A DNA stretch of 64,000 nt from Flaccisagitta enflata (taxonomy: Eukaryota; Chaetognatha; Sagittoidea; Aphragmophora): assembly GCA_965153355.1 (NCBI GenBank), contig OZ231126.1, positions 54,064,001 through 54,128,000 of the forward strand, given 5' to 3'. Shown here in pieces: positions 11,911 through 24,299 of the stretch. Position numbers and translations under genes: made by a program. Numbering within the stretch: position 1 is the stretch's first letter; each line of letters begins with the position of its first letter. Under the pieces are notes generated by a model. It was not told the DNA's origin and searched no databases. It saw only the letters and a list, made by a program, of their open reading frames with translations.

Positions 11911-12120
11911 ACAAGGCCGGATACACGGCTACCGAAGTCGCGTGCGGGTGGGCAGGGGCCATATTTGAGGTCACCAGACCATTTGGGCAGGAGCAGTGAG
12001 GTCAAATAAATAAAATCATAAAAATAAGTAAAGTGTGACCGACCGACCAACCGACCAACCAACCGACCGACCGACCGACGGACAAAGCGGGTTGTAGAGT
12101 CGCGTGCACGCGACTAAAAA
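11911..12120 (+). mobile_element. A-family element, canonical short copy
   Basis: A compact 210-bp copy: ACAAGGCCGGATACACGGCT, then AAGTCGCGTGCGGGTGGGCA, an internal CATTTGGGCAGGAGC, AAGTAAAGTGTGACC, (CCGA/CCAA)n, GGACAAAGCGGGTTGTAGAG and tail GTCGCGTGCACGCGAC plus TAAAAA. It lies in an LRR-gene intron. Confidence 0.92.
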
Positions 12121-12359
12121 TTTCTAAGACGATACAGATCTTTTGTTTTCCCGCTTGGGCGAAGCTTTAATTCAAGTAGATTTGGGTTGAAATGTATTAA
12201 ACCCAGCCCTCTTCTAGCCCTGACGCTAGCCTTAACCCTAACCCTAACCCTAAAACTTCCCCAACTCCAAACTTAACCATAACCCTACCCCTAACCCTAA
12301 AAAAAACCGCTTAGAAAGTCAGTAAAACAAAAGACATCACCGAATTCGAAAACAGTACC
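12116..12359 (+). mobile_element. Telomere-tract element H, copy 1
   Basis: Shares AAATTTCTAAGACGATACAG, GGGCGAAGCTTTAATTC and the end GAAAACAGTACC with 41480-41769. The middle (about 12225-12300) holds CCCTAA-type tracts and variants. Its left border coincides with the tail of the adjoining A element. Confidence 0.8.
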
Positions 12360-13110
<751 letters not shown>

Positions 13111-13325
13111 TTAATATTGTAAGGTTACTTGGACAGTCAATAATCAACTTATTTAACGCATACACTTGTTAGCCCAAATAATCGGAAGAAGCCATTTTGA
13201 ATAATACCAATGACCAAAACGATGATGAATTGATTATGAAATGATTATGATTAATTTAATGATGAATTTGCGTGGATAGATGGATTCATGATGAAGATCG
13301 TTAAGGACGTTGATCTGTAAAGGTC

Positions 13326-13376
13326 ATGATGATGATGATGATGATGACGACAATGATGAAGACAACGATGATAACA

Positions 13377-13450
<74 letters not shown>

Positions 13451-13460
13451 AATGATGATC
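13326..13460. repeat. (GAT)n microsatellite
   Basis: Mostly pure GAT, interrupted by GAC and GAA near 13347-13378. It yields poly-Met and poly-His frames only. Confidence 0.95.
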
Positions 13461-13636
13461 ATTTATAAGCGAAAGCATGGAACGAATGGTTGTAGTTATC
13501 CACTCAATGAAGCAGACAATTTCCTCCTGAGTTTCAACGACAGATGCCGCGAGACATTCAACGGCAATTATGTAAAACAAAAGAATAATAATGATGCGAC
13601 AAATAAAACAGGAAAACAATTACAGCTTGACTGAAA

Positions 13637-13848
13637 ACAAGGCCGGATACACGGCTACCGAAGTCGCGTGCGGGTGGGCAGGGGCCGTATTTGAGGTCAC
13701 TAGACCATTTGGGCAGGAGCGGTGAGGTCAAAAAAGTAAAACGAATAAAAAAAGTAAAATGGGGACCGACCAACCGACCGACCGACCAACCGACCGACCG
13801 ACGGACGGACAAAGCGGGGTGTAGAGTCGCGTAGCACGCGACTAAAAA
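13637..13848 (+). mobile_element. A-family element, short copy
   Basis: Nearly colinear with the 11911 copy, but the tail palindrome is the longer GTCGCGTAGCACGCGAC form. Both lie in the same long LRR-gene intron and in the same orientation. Confidence 0.92.
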
Positions 13849-13989
13849 GGCAAAGAAATCAAAATGAGAGAAGCAGGATCACGTTGCATTGAGAATGACA
13901 AGGGCAATATGAAATAATATTGGCTTTGTACACAGACCACCAAATCCCACCCTGATGGGAAATAAGCCCCTAACGACACTTTATCCCAC

Positions 13990-14335
<346 letters not shown>

Positions 14336-14355
14336 AGTCATCATCACAGTTCTAC

Positions 14356-14448
14356 CTTGCAGGATTCGACTTTGAGAACTGAAAGGTCGACGAGTTTTTC
14401 GATTCCATCCAAGTTGGTCAAAGCCTCATTGAATGAAACATCCAATTC
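14356..14448 (-). CDS. Leucine-rich-repeat exon B
   Basis: Acceptor TTTTGGCAG borders 14449 and donor GTAGAA borders 14355. Exactly 93 nt, phase 0 to 0, encoding 31 residues including ELDVSFNEALTNLDGIEKL and LSVLKVESCK. The LxxLxVSxN spacing matches an LRR. It follows exon A after a 147-nt intron and precedes exon C across an intron of about 2.6 kb filled with repeats. Confidence 0.85.
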
Positions 14449-14595
14449 CTGCCAAAAGTGTAATAAACATAATTGTCATGAAAAAGGAATTGTACAATGT
14501 TCACCGGGTAAAAAAAAAGTATTTTTTTTTTTTGGGTTAAAAACAGTAAGAAGATTAAAACGAATGAAAACAAAAACAAAAGGGGGAAAAATTAC

Positions 14596-14678
14596 CTTTA
14601 GTTTGGTGACGGAGAAAAGGCAGGCCGGGAGGGAAGTGAGATCTACATCGGCTAATGAAATTCCAAAGCCATCATCAT
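14596..14678 (-). CDS. Leucine-rich-repeat exon A
   Basis: Acceptor CTCTTGTTTGCAG borders 14679 and donor GTAATT borders 14595. 83 nt, entering in phase 1 and leaving in phase 0. It encodes DDGFGISLADVDLTSLPACL followed by FSVTKLK, an LRR-type helix/strand leading into ELDVSFN of exon B. Further 5' exons must lie above 14.7 kb or outside the window; none was found. Confidence 0.8.
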
Positions 14679-14708
14679 CTGCAAACAAGAGAAAACACAG
14701 AGTCACAA

Positions 14709-15158
<450 letters not shown>

Positions 15159-15334
15159 CAGTAGGACCCCGCCTCATCGGTCCCATTGGGACCAAAGATT
15201 TTTCACCTTTATTTCAGGTTTACCTTTAAGGAGAGGTAAAATAACATTAAATACTATCATTTGGGACCTTAAAATGTTAACCTTTATTAATGGGGAACCT
15301 TTAAAGGCGGGGCTGTTATTGCGGGGTCCCACTG
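15159..15334. mobile_element. Tc1/mariner (pogo-type) MITE
   Basis: 176 bp. Termini CAGTAGGACCCCGCCTCATC and ATTGCGGGGTCCCACTG are inverted and flanked by TA on both sides. Non-coding. Confidence 0.88.
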
Positions 15335-16180
15335 TAGTATCCTTGTAGAAAAAGCTGCTGTTGAAAAATCAAACCCATGAAATGAGGAAGCTCTCTTTGA
15401 TCCTTGAGATGATAAAAATGTACATTGATGTGGTTGAGTACTGCTTGCGTTTCTAAAGAGTCCCTTTTCATGGATAAATGCCCTCTTTTTAAAGAAATCA
15501 AATATACGTGTAAATAACTATATTGCTAATAAAGTGATGGAGCTCTTCTGCATGCTAAATTGGCAATTGAACAGCTTTAGCATAAGACATTATTTTGCTC
15601 AGTCCCTTGAAATGCACTCCAGTGAAGCCCGACTATATAGATTTAACAACGTTTAAGGTTGCTTCCCCATCATGTCTGATCACTAATGAATGACATTTCC
15701 ATGTTTTCCCGCTAAAGTATGAATATCCTTTACACCCAATCTACAAGAACATTGCTTTAAGTTAGAATTGCAACAACTTTCTCATAGTATGTTTCAATGA
15801 TATGTTTCCATGCTACGGACCCTCACAGAACATGCTATGGAAAATCTGTGGCAAACTCTCTGAACGAAGTCGCTTTACCTTCTCTATTCAAAATATTGAT
15901 ATCTTAGCGGGAAAAGGATCGTAATGTAACATATCTAAATTCTGTTTTATGGAGAACTAGGAGTGATGCGCGTAGTAACTAGTCAGTGAGGGCTCACAAG
16001 GCCCTCTTCCAGTTATTTCAGTATAGGTATAGTGAGGGATGTTGTTCCACCTATCATAGTAATTAACAATGATGGTGAACAAAGCATCCAAATATCTCTC
16101 TACTGACTCTATTTGAGAGAATGAAACATCAATTGTGATTCTATTACCCAATAATCACATCAACCTTGTTATTCACATAC
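15335..16180. other. 3' flank of lectin gene
   Basis: No further lectin exon found. Positions 15703-15917 form a weak foldback (TTTCCCGCTAA at left, TTAGCGGGAAA at right). Confidence 0.35.
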
Positions 16181-16358
16181 TTAGTTCACACACAAAGCCG
16201 TTTTTATCTGAACATCGTTGATCATTCCATGACCCTTTTGGTTTGCCGCCGGCATTAACTTCCACACAATTTTCAATTCCTCTGTTATTTGGTTCACCGG
16301 GAGCCCATCGTGTCTTGACAACAGATTTACCATTTGTCCAATTCCATCCGACATTTCC
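16181..16358 (-). CDS. C-type lectin domain 2, C-terminal exon
   Basis: Acceptor TTAACAACAG borders 16359. 178 nt, entering in phase 0. It encodes GNVGWNWTNGKSVVKTRWAP, GEPNNRGIENCVEVNAGGKP, then KGSWNDQRCSDKNGFVCE. EPN and WND are the classical calcium and sugar residues of mannose-type C-type lectin domains; three conserved Cys are present. The likely donor is GTATGTG (16174-16180) in phase 1, as in the paralogous exon at 18383. Read-through instead gives a TGA two codons further, so this could also be the last exon. Confidence 0.88.
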
Positions 16359-17064
<706 letters not shown>

Positions 17065-17221
17065 TTCTTTAAAAGGTTGTGTATTTGCAAAAAAAAGTAA
17101 TTTGAATTTTTGAAATGTTAGGTAGAAATAAAGTTTTCCCATTTTCGCTGGCTTTATGAAGGTTGCCTGCAAGAATGGCAGTCTAGGCGATGGCCTCCCT
17201 TATTGGTATTCATTAACTTAC

Positions 17222-17385
17222 TGACTTAGAGGCACCAATCCATAGAGTCCCTTCTTCCGCAGCAAGATATTCATGAATTTCAGGTGAATCATCGCTGACA
17301 AGTTCACCACCTTCAATCTGACAAGCTCGTCGAGCTTCTGTCCAAGTCTTCTTTGTTGTGTGAACTTTCAGCTTCTTACATTTTT
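17222..17385 (-). CDS. C-type lectin domain 2, N-terminal exon
   Basis: Acceptor ATTATTGATGTAG borders 17386 and donor GTAAGT borders 17221. 164 nt, phase 1 in, phase 0 out. It encodes KCKKLKVHTTKKTWTEARRA then CQIEGGELVSDDSPEIHEYL and ...TLWIGASKS. The first Cys (KC), TWTEARRAC and the WIG strand are the canonical first half of a C-type lectin domain. It joins the 16181-16358 exon in frame. The exon at 18383 ends in phase 1, so the two domains splice as tandem domains of one protein. Confidence 0.88.
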
Positions 17386-17424
17386 CTACATCAATAATGC
17401 AGGAAACACGATTAAAGATATCAA

Positions 17425-17640
17425 GTTACGCGGGGTTACAATATCGTCGCGGACGGGTGGGCAGGGCCGTCCAACCCCTATCCACACTCCAAACTCAACC
17501 CCATCCCCAACCCCCATACACACAAGCAACCGTAACGCTTGTTTTTCCACTTTTTTAACTCAATTACCACGGACAGACCGAAAAAAGGATCGATCAACGG
17601 ACCAACCGACCGACCAACCAACTAACCGACCAACCATTTT
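17425..17640 (+). mobile_element. A-family element, GGTTACA-head variant (decayed)
   Basis: Head GGGGTTACAATATCGTCGCG followed by GACGGGTGGGCAGGGCC. It then runs through pyrimidine-rich DNA into GACCAACCGACC repeats and GCTCGCGATTTTTTACC as a worn tail. The same head variant recurs inverted at 40435-40741. Confidence 0.6.
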
Positions 17641-17726
17641 GCTCGCGATTTTTTACCTTACTAGGGATAGGGCTAGTCACAAAAAATCGGTTGGGAAAAG
17701 TTATCCAAGTAGTTAGGTAGTATGTA

Positions 17727-18324
17727 CAGTACGATGGGAGCAATGACGACCTAGACTGGAGGATAGATTTTAGATATCCTAATTTCATTTGTATCATGAA
17801 ATATATGAGATCTAAGCTTATTAAAAGTTGCTTTATTGAGTGAATGTATTTATGTCTCATAAACCTCAACTTGTTACTTGACCTCATCAAGACTTAATTT
17901 TTTATGGTTCTAACCATTTTCATTAGATTTAGTGAAAAATTTTATACAATTATAAAAAAAAATCAGCTCAATCGGACCATTTTTACAGTTTTACAGCTAT
18001 GTTTAATAAACAAAAGTTATGCAAATTAATTTTTGGGCAAAACTTAAAATGGCCATAAAACCTGTAAAAATAGACCGATTGAGCTGATTTTTTTTTCAAA
18101 ACCATATAAAATTTTCCACCCGATCTATTGAGATAGGTTAAAACTTTGAAAAATGAAGTCTTGATGAGGTCTAGACGCAAGTTCAAGTTTGAGAGATGCA
18201 AACATTTTCACTCAATAAAGCAACCTTTAATTACCCTAGATCTCAAATATTTTATTATACAAACAAAATTAAGGTACTTAAAATCTATCCTCCAGTCTAG
18301 GTCGTCATTGCTCCCATCGTACTG
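17727..18324. mobile_element. TA-flanked TIR element in lectin intron
   Basis: 598 bp. Ends CAGTACGATGGGAGCAATGA and TCATTGCTCCCATCGTACTG are perfect inverses over 20 bp, and similarity continues for about 200 bp per arm. TA flanks both sides. No transposase frame. Confidence 0.92.
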
Positions 18325-18382
18325 TATGTATTAAGTTGGGTTCTCGCGTCAAAAATTGTTATGGACCAGATATCACACATAC

Positions 18383-18557
18383 CTTCGCAGACAAAGCCGA
18401 TTTTATCTGAACATTGTTGATCATTCCATGACCCTTTTGGTTTGCCGCCGGCATTCACTTCCACACAATTTTCAATTCCTTTGTTATTTGGTTCACCGGG
18501 AGCCCATCTTGTCTTGACAACAGATTTACCATTTGTCCATTTCCATCTACCATTTCC
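18383..18557 (-). CDS. C-type lectin domain 1, C-terminal exon
   Basis: Acceptor CTTTGCTGCAG borders 18558 and donor GTATGTG borders 18382. 175 nt, phase 0 to 1. It encodes GNGRWKWTNGKSVVKTRWAP, GEPNNKGIENCVEVNAGGKP and KGSWNDQQCSDKIGFVCE. It is nearly identical to the 16181 exon, indicating a recent duplication of the whole two-exon unit. EPN/WND imply retained calcium-dependent carbohydrate binding, mannose-type by family knowledge. Confidence 0.9.
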
Positions 18558-18657
18558 CTGCAGCAAAGTTGAAGAGATCATCAGTAACTTTATGCATTAT
18601 ATTCAAATTATTTTAATTTCTTTTTTCTATGTTTTTGTAAACTAAATGCCGCCGCAC

Positions 18658-18777
<120 letters not shown>

Positions 18778-18811
18778 CCCCCATACACAGCAAGATCCGA
18801 GAAGACTGTAG

Positions 18812-19312
18812 CTTCCATTGTTTTGTATAGAATCTGAGCCCATTTACTGGAACAACAAATTAGATAAATTTAATAGTAGCGTTGAGATTTTCATAAATTG
18901 ATGGTTTTACCCTTTTATCAATGTAGATTCTTACTGTATTTTGAAAATATTTTTTGACAGCATATTTGAATTCCTGATGAAATTACCATTCATTTGATAG
19001 GTCGCACTATACAATTTCATCCAAAACTGCAATTTTCGATTTTTAAGCCAATGCTACGATTTTGCAACGGTGGCTTAAAACTGAAAATCTTATTTCTATG
19101 TAAAAGTATATGTTGCGACTTATCAAATGAATGGAAATTTCACCAGGAATACGAATTTGCTGACAAAAAGTATTTCTGAAATACCCAGTTGAATCTACAG
19201 AAAGAAGAAGGCTAAAAACCATCAATTTGTATGAAAATCTCAAAAAGCGCTCTTGACAAGATATTATCTTCATTAGTTCCAGTAAATAGAGCTCAGATTC
19301 TATACAAAACAA
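18812..19312. repeat. 500-bp foldback in lectin intron
   Basis: Arms about 18812-19050 and 19067-19312 are imperfect inverses: TTGTTTTGTATAGAATCTGAG against CTCAGATTCTATACAAAACAA, and TCATTTGATAGGTCGCA against GCGACTTATCAAATGA. The loop is only about 15 bp. Related motifs recur at 31650-32040. Confidence 0.85.
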
Positions 19313-19360
19313 TGAAAAAACCTACAGTAATGTTACTTTTCACCTGCTGTGAGAGGGCTG

Positions 19361-19528
<168 letters not shown>

Positions 19529-19563
19529 TTTCCGAAAGGGTCCGTTATCAATCATTAACTTAC

Positions 19564-19751
19564 TGCCTTAGAGACACCAATCCATAAACGCTCATTTCTT
19601 GCAGTAAGATATTCATGAATCTTAGGTGAGTTATCGATGACAAGATCCGCGCCTTCACTCTGACAAACTCGTCGAGCTTCTTCCCAAGTCTTCCTTGCAG
19701 TGTGAACTTTCAGGGCACCTCCATTTCTTTGGATAACCTTTCCATGAAGCC
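19564..19751 (-). CDS. C-type lectin domain 1, N-terminal exon
   Basis: Donor GTAAGT borders 19563. Encodes [40 protein letters not shown] and ..RLWIGVSKA, the paralogue of the 17222 exon, phase 0 out. The acceptor is uncertain: CTTGAATTAG (bordering 19752) gives 188 nt in phase 1, while the frame stays open up to a TA-flanked element at 19800. Unlike the second copy it lacks the first Cys (KC), so this domain may have lost a disulphide or start with another exon. Confidence 0.75.
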
Positions 19752-20059
19752 CTAATTCAAGGCGATTTAAGTCGAAAAGAAATCTATCGCTATTGGGTAC
19801 AGTACGATGGGAGCAATAAGAGCAGTAGAAAGAGGGCCCTCTATATTCTCACTGTTTAAAGGAAGAACCTAAAGTTTTGGTTTTTATGTCGCGTGCACGC
19901 GATCAACCCGCTCCGTCGGTCGGTCGGTCGGTCTGTCGGTGTGGTCGGGTCCGTCCGTAATAACACTTTTGCTTTTTTCGCCTTTTTTGGTCGTCTGGAG
20001 CTATTTTGAGTCATTTTTTGTTGTTTTTGGTGAATTATTGGTTGCTTTTAGTCATTTTT

Positions 20060-20610
20060 AAGTTTTTTGGTCAGTTTTGGTCATTTTGGTCATTTTGGTC
20101 ATTTTGGTCATTTTTGGTCATTTTGGTCATTTTGGTCATTTTTGGTCATTTTTGATTATTTTTGATTATTTTTGATTATTTTTAATTATTTTTGGTCATT
20201 TTTGGTCATTTTTGGTCATTTTTGGTCATTTTTGGTCATTTTGGTCATTTTGGTCATTTTGGTCATTTTTGACCATTTTTGGTCATTTTTGGTCATTTTT
20301 GGTCATTTTTGGTCATTTTTGGTCATTTTGGTCATTTTGGTCATCTTTGGTCATCTTTGGTCATCTTTGGTCATTTTTGGTCATTTTAGGTCATTTGGGT
20401 CATTTTTGGTCATTATTGGTCATTTTTGGTCATTTTTGGTCATTTTTGGTCATTTTGGTCATTTTGGTCATTTTTGGTCATTTTTGGTCATTTTTGGTCA
20501 TTTTGATCATTTTTGGTCATTTTGGTCATTTTTGGTCTATTTTGGTCGTTTTCGGTTGTTTTTGGTCATTTTGGTCATTTTTGGTCATCTTTGGTCTTTG
20601 GTCTGATTTA
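20060..20610. repeat. TTTTTGGTCA array
   Basis: About 50 units of TTTTGGTCA/TTTTTGGTCA, 9-10 bp each, with local TTTTTGATTA and TCTTTGGTCA variants. It gives Trp/Phe-rich open frames of no biological meaning. Confidence 0.95.
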
Positions 20611-20619
20611 GGTCTGGTT

Positions 20620-21040
20620 TTGGTCTGGTTTTGGTCTGTTTTGGTTTGGTTTCATCTTGGCTTGAGCTCCGTTTGAGTCTGGTTTGAGTCTGGTTTGAGT
20701 TTGGTCTGAGTCTGGTCGGATTCTGGTTTGAGCTGGCTTGAGCCTACTTGAGCCTGGTTTGAGCCTGGTTTGTCTGTTTAAGTCTGGCTTGAGTCTGGTT
20801 TGAGTCTGGTTTGAGTCTGGCTTGAGTCTGGTTTGAGTCTGGTTTGAGTCTGATTTAGTCTGGTTTGACTCTGTTTTTGAGTCTGGCTTAAATCTGGTTT
20901 ATGTCTGGTTTATGTCTGATTTAGGTCTGTTTTCGGTCTGGTTTAGCCTCCTGGTTTGAGTCTGGTTTGGACTGGTTTGAGTCTGGTTTGAGTCTGGTTT
21001 GGAGTCTGGCTTTGGTCTGTTTTGGGTTGCGTTTTTAAGT
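20620..21040. repeat. GAGTCTGGTTT array
   Basis: About 35 units of an 11-bp motif (GAGTCTGGTTT), grading out of the TTTTTGGTCA array through GTCTGGTTTTG. Confidence 0.9.
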
Positions 21041-21220
21041 CTGATTTTCGATAAAAGATACAATAAGGAGTCAGGTCAGTTCAGTTATTTTTGTCCTGCA
21101 CGCTACTTATAGGTGTTGGCCTTGTTCTGAAAGTTCTGGTGGTCAAATTTTTGTTATAATGAAACCCATACCAAGTGATTCATAATAAAACTGCCAATTG
21201 ATAGATTTAAATTGCATGTG

Positions 21221-21305
21221 GCCAGATAGCTCTGTTGAAAGAGTGATGAACTTGAGAAGATAATTTCTCTTCAGTGTCACAGGTTCAAATCCCTGAGTGG
21301 TGCTG
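21221..21305 (+). repeat. tRNA-Lys-like SINE head
   Basis: GCCAGATAGCTC resembles the tRNA-Lys 5' half (A box TAGCTCTGTTGAAAGAG), and AGGTTCAAATCCCTG is a good B box with T-stem CAGG/CCTG. Total length is about 85 nt, the anticodon arm is degenerate and the acceptor ends do not pair, so it is a SINE promoter relic rather than a tRNA gene. Confidence 0.6.
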
Positions 21306-21472
21306 CAATTTTTTCTTTTTGGTCAACAGTTAGAGCTAGAGGAATAAAGCTATATTCACTCAAAGCTCTTGCTCACCAGCTTTCAGAAAAACCATAATTG
21401 AAGCTACTCCATTAGAATAGTGAAGCAGGAAATGACCCTCCATCTGAGGTTCTCATTGCTCCTATGGTACTG

Positions 21473-22135
21473 TAGGTCTTTTTTTTTCTTCAGTTTTTGG
21501 CAATTTAAGAATCAAGATTCAAGTATGATTTAATTGACCCAAGAAAAATGCGATATACAATAACAGAAAACAAGAAGATAATCAAAACGATGATTAAATT
21601 AGTAAAGACACTAACAAAATCAACACTTTCACAGTAATGACGCTATTTAAATGTGATCCCGAGTTGATAAACAGCTTGGTAAAGATTTGTTTTCAACGTA
21701 ACTAATGCCATATGAGAATCACATAGCTCACCCGCCTTGGTAGACATGTGTCTATTCCTTCGAGGCCGCTGCCCCTCTCGCTACTGCACCTTAACATACA
21801 CTGACTTAAGGGGAATGGGTACCTCTGACCATCTGACACTTTTTCAGATATTCTATTTTTTTTTTTTTTTTGGTTCATTAAATCATTCTTTGTGTCATCT
21901 TATTTCATTTTGAACGACTGAAATAAAAACTTACAAAGTGTAGGGAAATCTTTAACAAAGACAAAAATGTTGCAACTGAGAAAGTATTCTGGGTAATTAG
22001 AAAAGATTCAATAGTCGCAAAAAGTGGTGAGAGAAGGGCAGCGGCCCCAAAGGGCCGATGGGCGATGTCATGTAGAATACGAGCCTGAGACACAGTGGGC
22101 TTTTTTGGGCAAACCTTTCTCAAAACCTCCAGAAG
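21473..22135. other. Intergenic DNA with B-module fragments
   Basis: No gene. B-type ends occur near 21765-21840 (GAGGCCGCTGCCCC, GGTACCTCTGACCATCTGAC) and 22037-22070 (GGGCAGCGGCCCCAAAGGG). A T-run lies near 21857. Confidence 0.5.
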
Positions 22136-22139
22136 CTTC

Positions 22140-22560
22140 TAACCTAATTTTTTTGCACAGTTGAACCCTGTATGTGTAATAAATGCCCTAGCAAGCAAAA
22201 ATATCCAGCTTTATGGCCCCCAGGGGCCCCAAAGGACCCGAAACAGGCTTTTGAGAATTTGAGGGTTTTTTTCTAATGTTATCATTTTCTATTTTGGTTA
22301 TTTATGGTAAATTTCAACCATATTAATGTAATAGATGCCCTAGCAAGATAGAATTTCCAGAGGAAAGGGCTCTAGGGGCCCCTAACGGCCCCCAAAGGCC
22401 GTAAAAGTAGGTTTTTTAGGCTTTATTGAGCTTTTTTCGCATAAAATCAGGCTTTATTTTTATGTATAGTGTAAATTTCATCTTTGTAATGTAATAGAGG
22501 TTTTACCAAGTAAAATTTTTGGGTGTTATGGGCCCTAGGGGCCCCTAGAGATTGTAAAAG
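22140..22560. repeat. Three diverged 150-170-bp tandem units
   Basis: Each unit contains AATGTAATAGATGCCCTAGC (or a close variant), GGCCCYWGGGGCCCC, and a TAGGTTTTTTAGGCTTT end. Copies diverge strongly. Confidence 0.75.
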
Positions 22561-22659
22561 TAGGTTTCTTAGGCTATTTTTGTTTTTTTTTGCTAACAAT
22601 CATGGGTTTTTTTGTTGTTCACAGTAAATTTTAATGTTGTTAATTTCTCTTTTGTTTTT

Positions 22660-22678
22660 TCTCTCTTTTTTATTTTGT

Positions 22679-22769
<91 letters not shown>

Positions 22770-22999
22770 TTCTGTTTCCAATACTTCTTTGCCCTTGTAA
22801 CGACTTTCTTTGCTTCATCTGTCTCATGTTTCTGACCCTTGATTTTCTTTCTTTACCTATCTCTCTTTTTCTTTTCTCTCTTTCTGTTTCTCTTTCTCTT
22901 TCTGTTTCTATTTCTCTTTCTGTTTCTCTCTTTCTTTTGCGACGTTTCTGTTTCTTTTTTCTTTTCTTTTTCTTTCTCTTTCTTTTCCATCTCTCTTTC

Positions 23000-23075
<76 letters not shown>
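22660..23075. repeat. (CT)n tracts flanking a CTTT-rich segment
   Basis: Pure CT at 22683-22767 and 23004-23075, separated by TTTCTCTTTCTGTTTCT-type sequence. Confidence 0.95.
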
Positions 23076-23078
<3 letters not shown>

Positions 23079-23094
23079 TTGGATCGTCTTTACC

Positions 23095-23465
23095 TTCTCT
23101 CCCCCTCCTCCTCCTCCTCCTCCTCCTCCTCCTCCTCCTTTACTTTCTTTTTCTTCATACAGTCCAACAATTTTGCTATAAAATCAGTGTCCTGTTGTAG
23201 CTGTCATCTTAGAGATGTATGAATCACAGCCAATATTCTCGATTTACTGAAAATTTGCTGCCACCGCCGCCGCCTCCTCCTCCTCCTCCTTTCCCTCTTC
23301 CTCCTTCTTTTCTTTATACAATGCCACAAGTTATCATTAAAACCAAGGTCCTGTTATAGCTGTCATTTCAAAGATATATATAGCTAGGCCAAATGCTCAA
23401 TTCACTTGAGATTAGCTGTTTCTGCCACCTCTTATTCCTCCTCCTCCTCCTCCTCCTCCTCCCAT
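23095..23465. repeat. About 190-bp tandem duplication with (CTC)n
   Basis: Each unit has a (CTC)n run, CTTTATACA-like sequence, then GTCCTGTTRTAGCTGTCAT and a short AT-rich part. Two full units and the start of a third are visible. Confidence 0.8.
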
Positions 23466-24299
23466 TCTATAATCAACCATCTCATTCATTGTAAACTCAA
23501 CAAAAGAACTAGCAATAAGACTACACTTAACAAACAATTGCTTTCTAGTAGTAGGGCTGAAATAGATTATTACCAATGGAGCTGGATATCAAATTGCCCT
23601 TTGGAGACACGGGAAAATAGCAAGGTCCTATTTCTCCAAAATGGTAAGAGGTACCCATATATGGAAACCAGTCCCTTGTAGGCCATCACCAAAAGGTAGA
23701 AATTCATCAAAAAGTACTTTAAGTCTCTGGTGTACATAGGTAAAAAAAAATAAACTGGATTTTTTGCTCTTCCCCCTTCCATAGGTTTGGCAATGGAAGT
23801 TACTCGTTGAATTTTAAAAAATTGCTTTTCTTTTTAGTATTGCGCAAAAACTAAGAGAGGTACCCATATGTGGAAACCTGATTATGAAACCTAAGGGTCT
23901 CCTCTTCAAATTTCATTAATGATATTACCTTAATGTTTGGGTGTACTATGGTTTTAAAAAAAAGGTCGCTGACCCACCCCTCCTTTTTTATAAGAAATAA
24001 GCCTCGCCAGGCCATTTTAGAGTGCTCTAGCCCCCCCCCCCTGAAAAAATCAGCCAAAATTGTGATTGGTATTTTACATACTAACCACTAACTTTCATTT
24101 TCAGCCATATTTGCTTCATTTCTTTCACTTTTAAATTTTGACAAAATTTGCCATTTCAGCCTCCAGAGCCAGAGTCCGGGTGATTACATAGTGGGCACCT
24201 AGTTCCGGTTAAGTTAGGGTTCTATGGCTGGTTAATATCAATCATATAGTTCAAAGATTAGGTTTGGCGTTTTTTGTTTCTCCATTTTGGCATAGAAGT
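23466..24299. other. No gene recognised
   Basis: A GAGGTACCCATATRTGGAAAC motif occurs twice (about 23648 and 23859). A C9 run lies near 24031. Confidence 0.4.

Larger units (their letters stand above)
19881..21125 (-). mobile_element. A-family element with greatly expanded core
   Basis: Plus-strand start TTTTTATGTCGCGTGCACGC (tail), (GGTC)n, then about 1.1 kb of decamer/undecamer arrays, and CCTGCACGCTACTTATAGGT plus GTTGGCCTTGT (head complement). It is the longest A copy in the window and belongs to the AACACC-head subfamily. Confidence 0.85.
19800..21472. mobile_element. TA-flanked TIR element, composite
   Basis: Left CAGTACGATGGGAGCAATAA, right TTGCTCCTATGGTACTG, both flanked by TA. It is the same terminal family as 17727-18324. 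It hosts a 1.2-kb A element and a tRNA-like segment, and sits directly upstream of the lectin reading frame. Confidence 0.8.

Noticed and set aside
12225-12300. Chromosome end or fusion scar suggested by CCCTAA repeats
   Set aside because: The same tract sits in a second copy of a mobile unit with a target duplication, so insertion explains it better.
15957-16151. Possible next exon downstream of the lectin gene
   Set aside because: The frame is not in the required phase 1 after a usable acceptor, and the implied intron would be about 40 nt.
20172-20676. Trp/Phe-rich frames of 144 and 154 codons
   Set aside because: Produced by the TTTTTGGTCA decamer array in the core of an A element.
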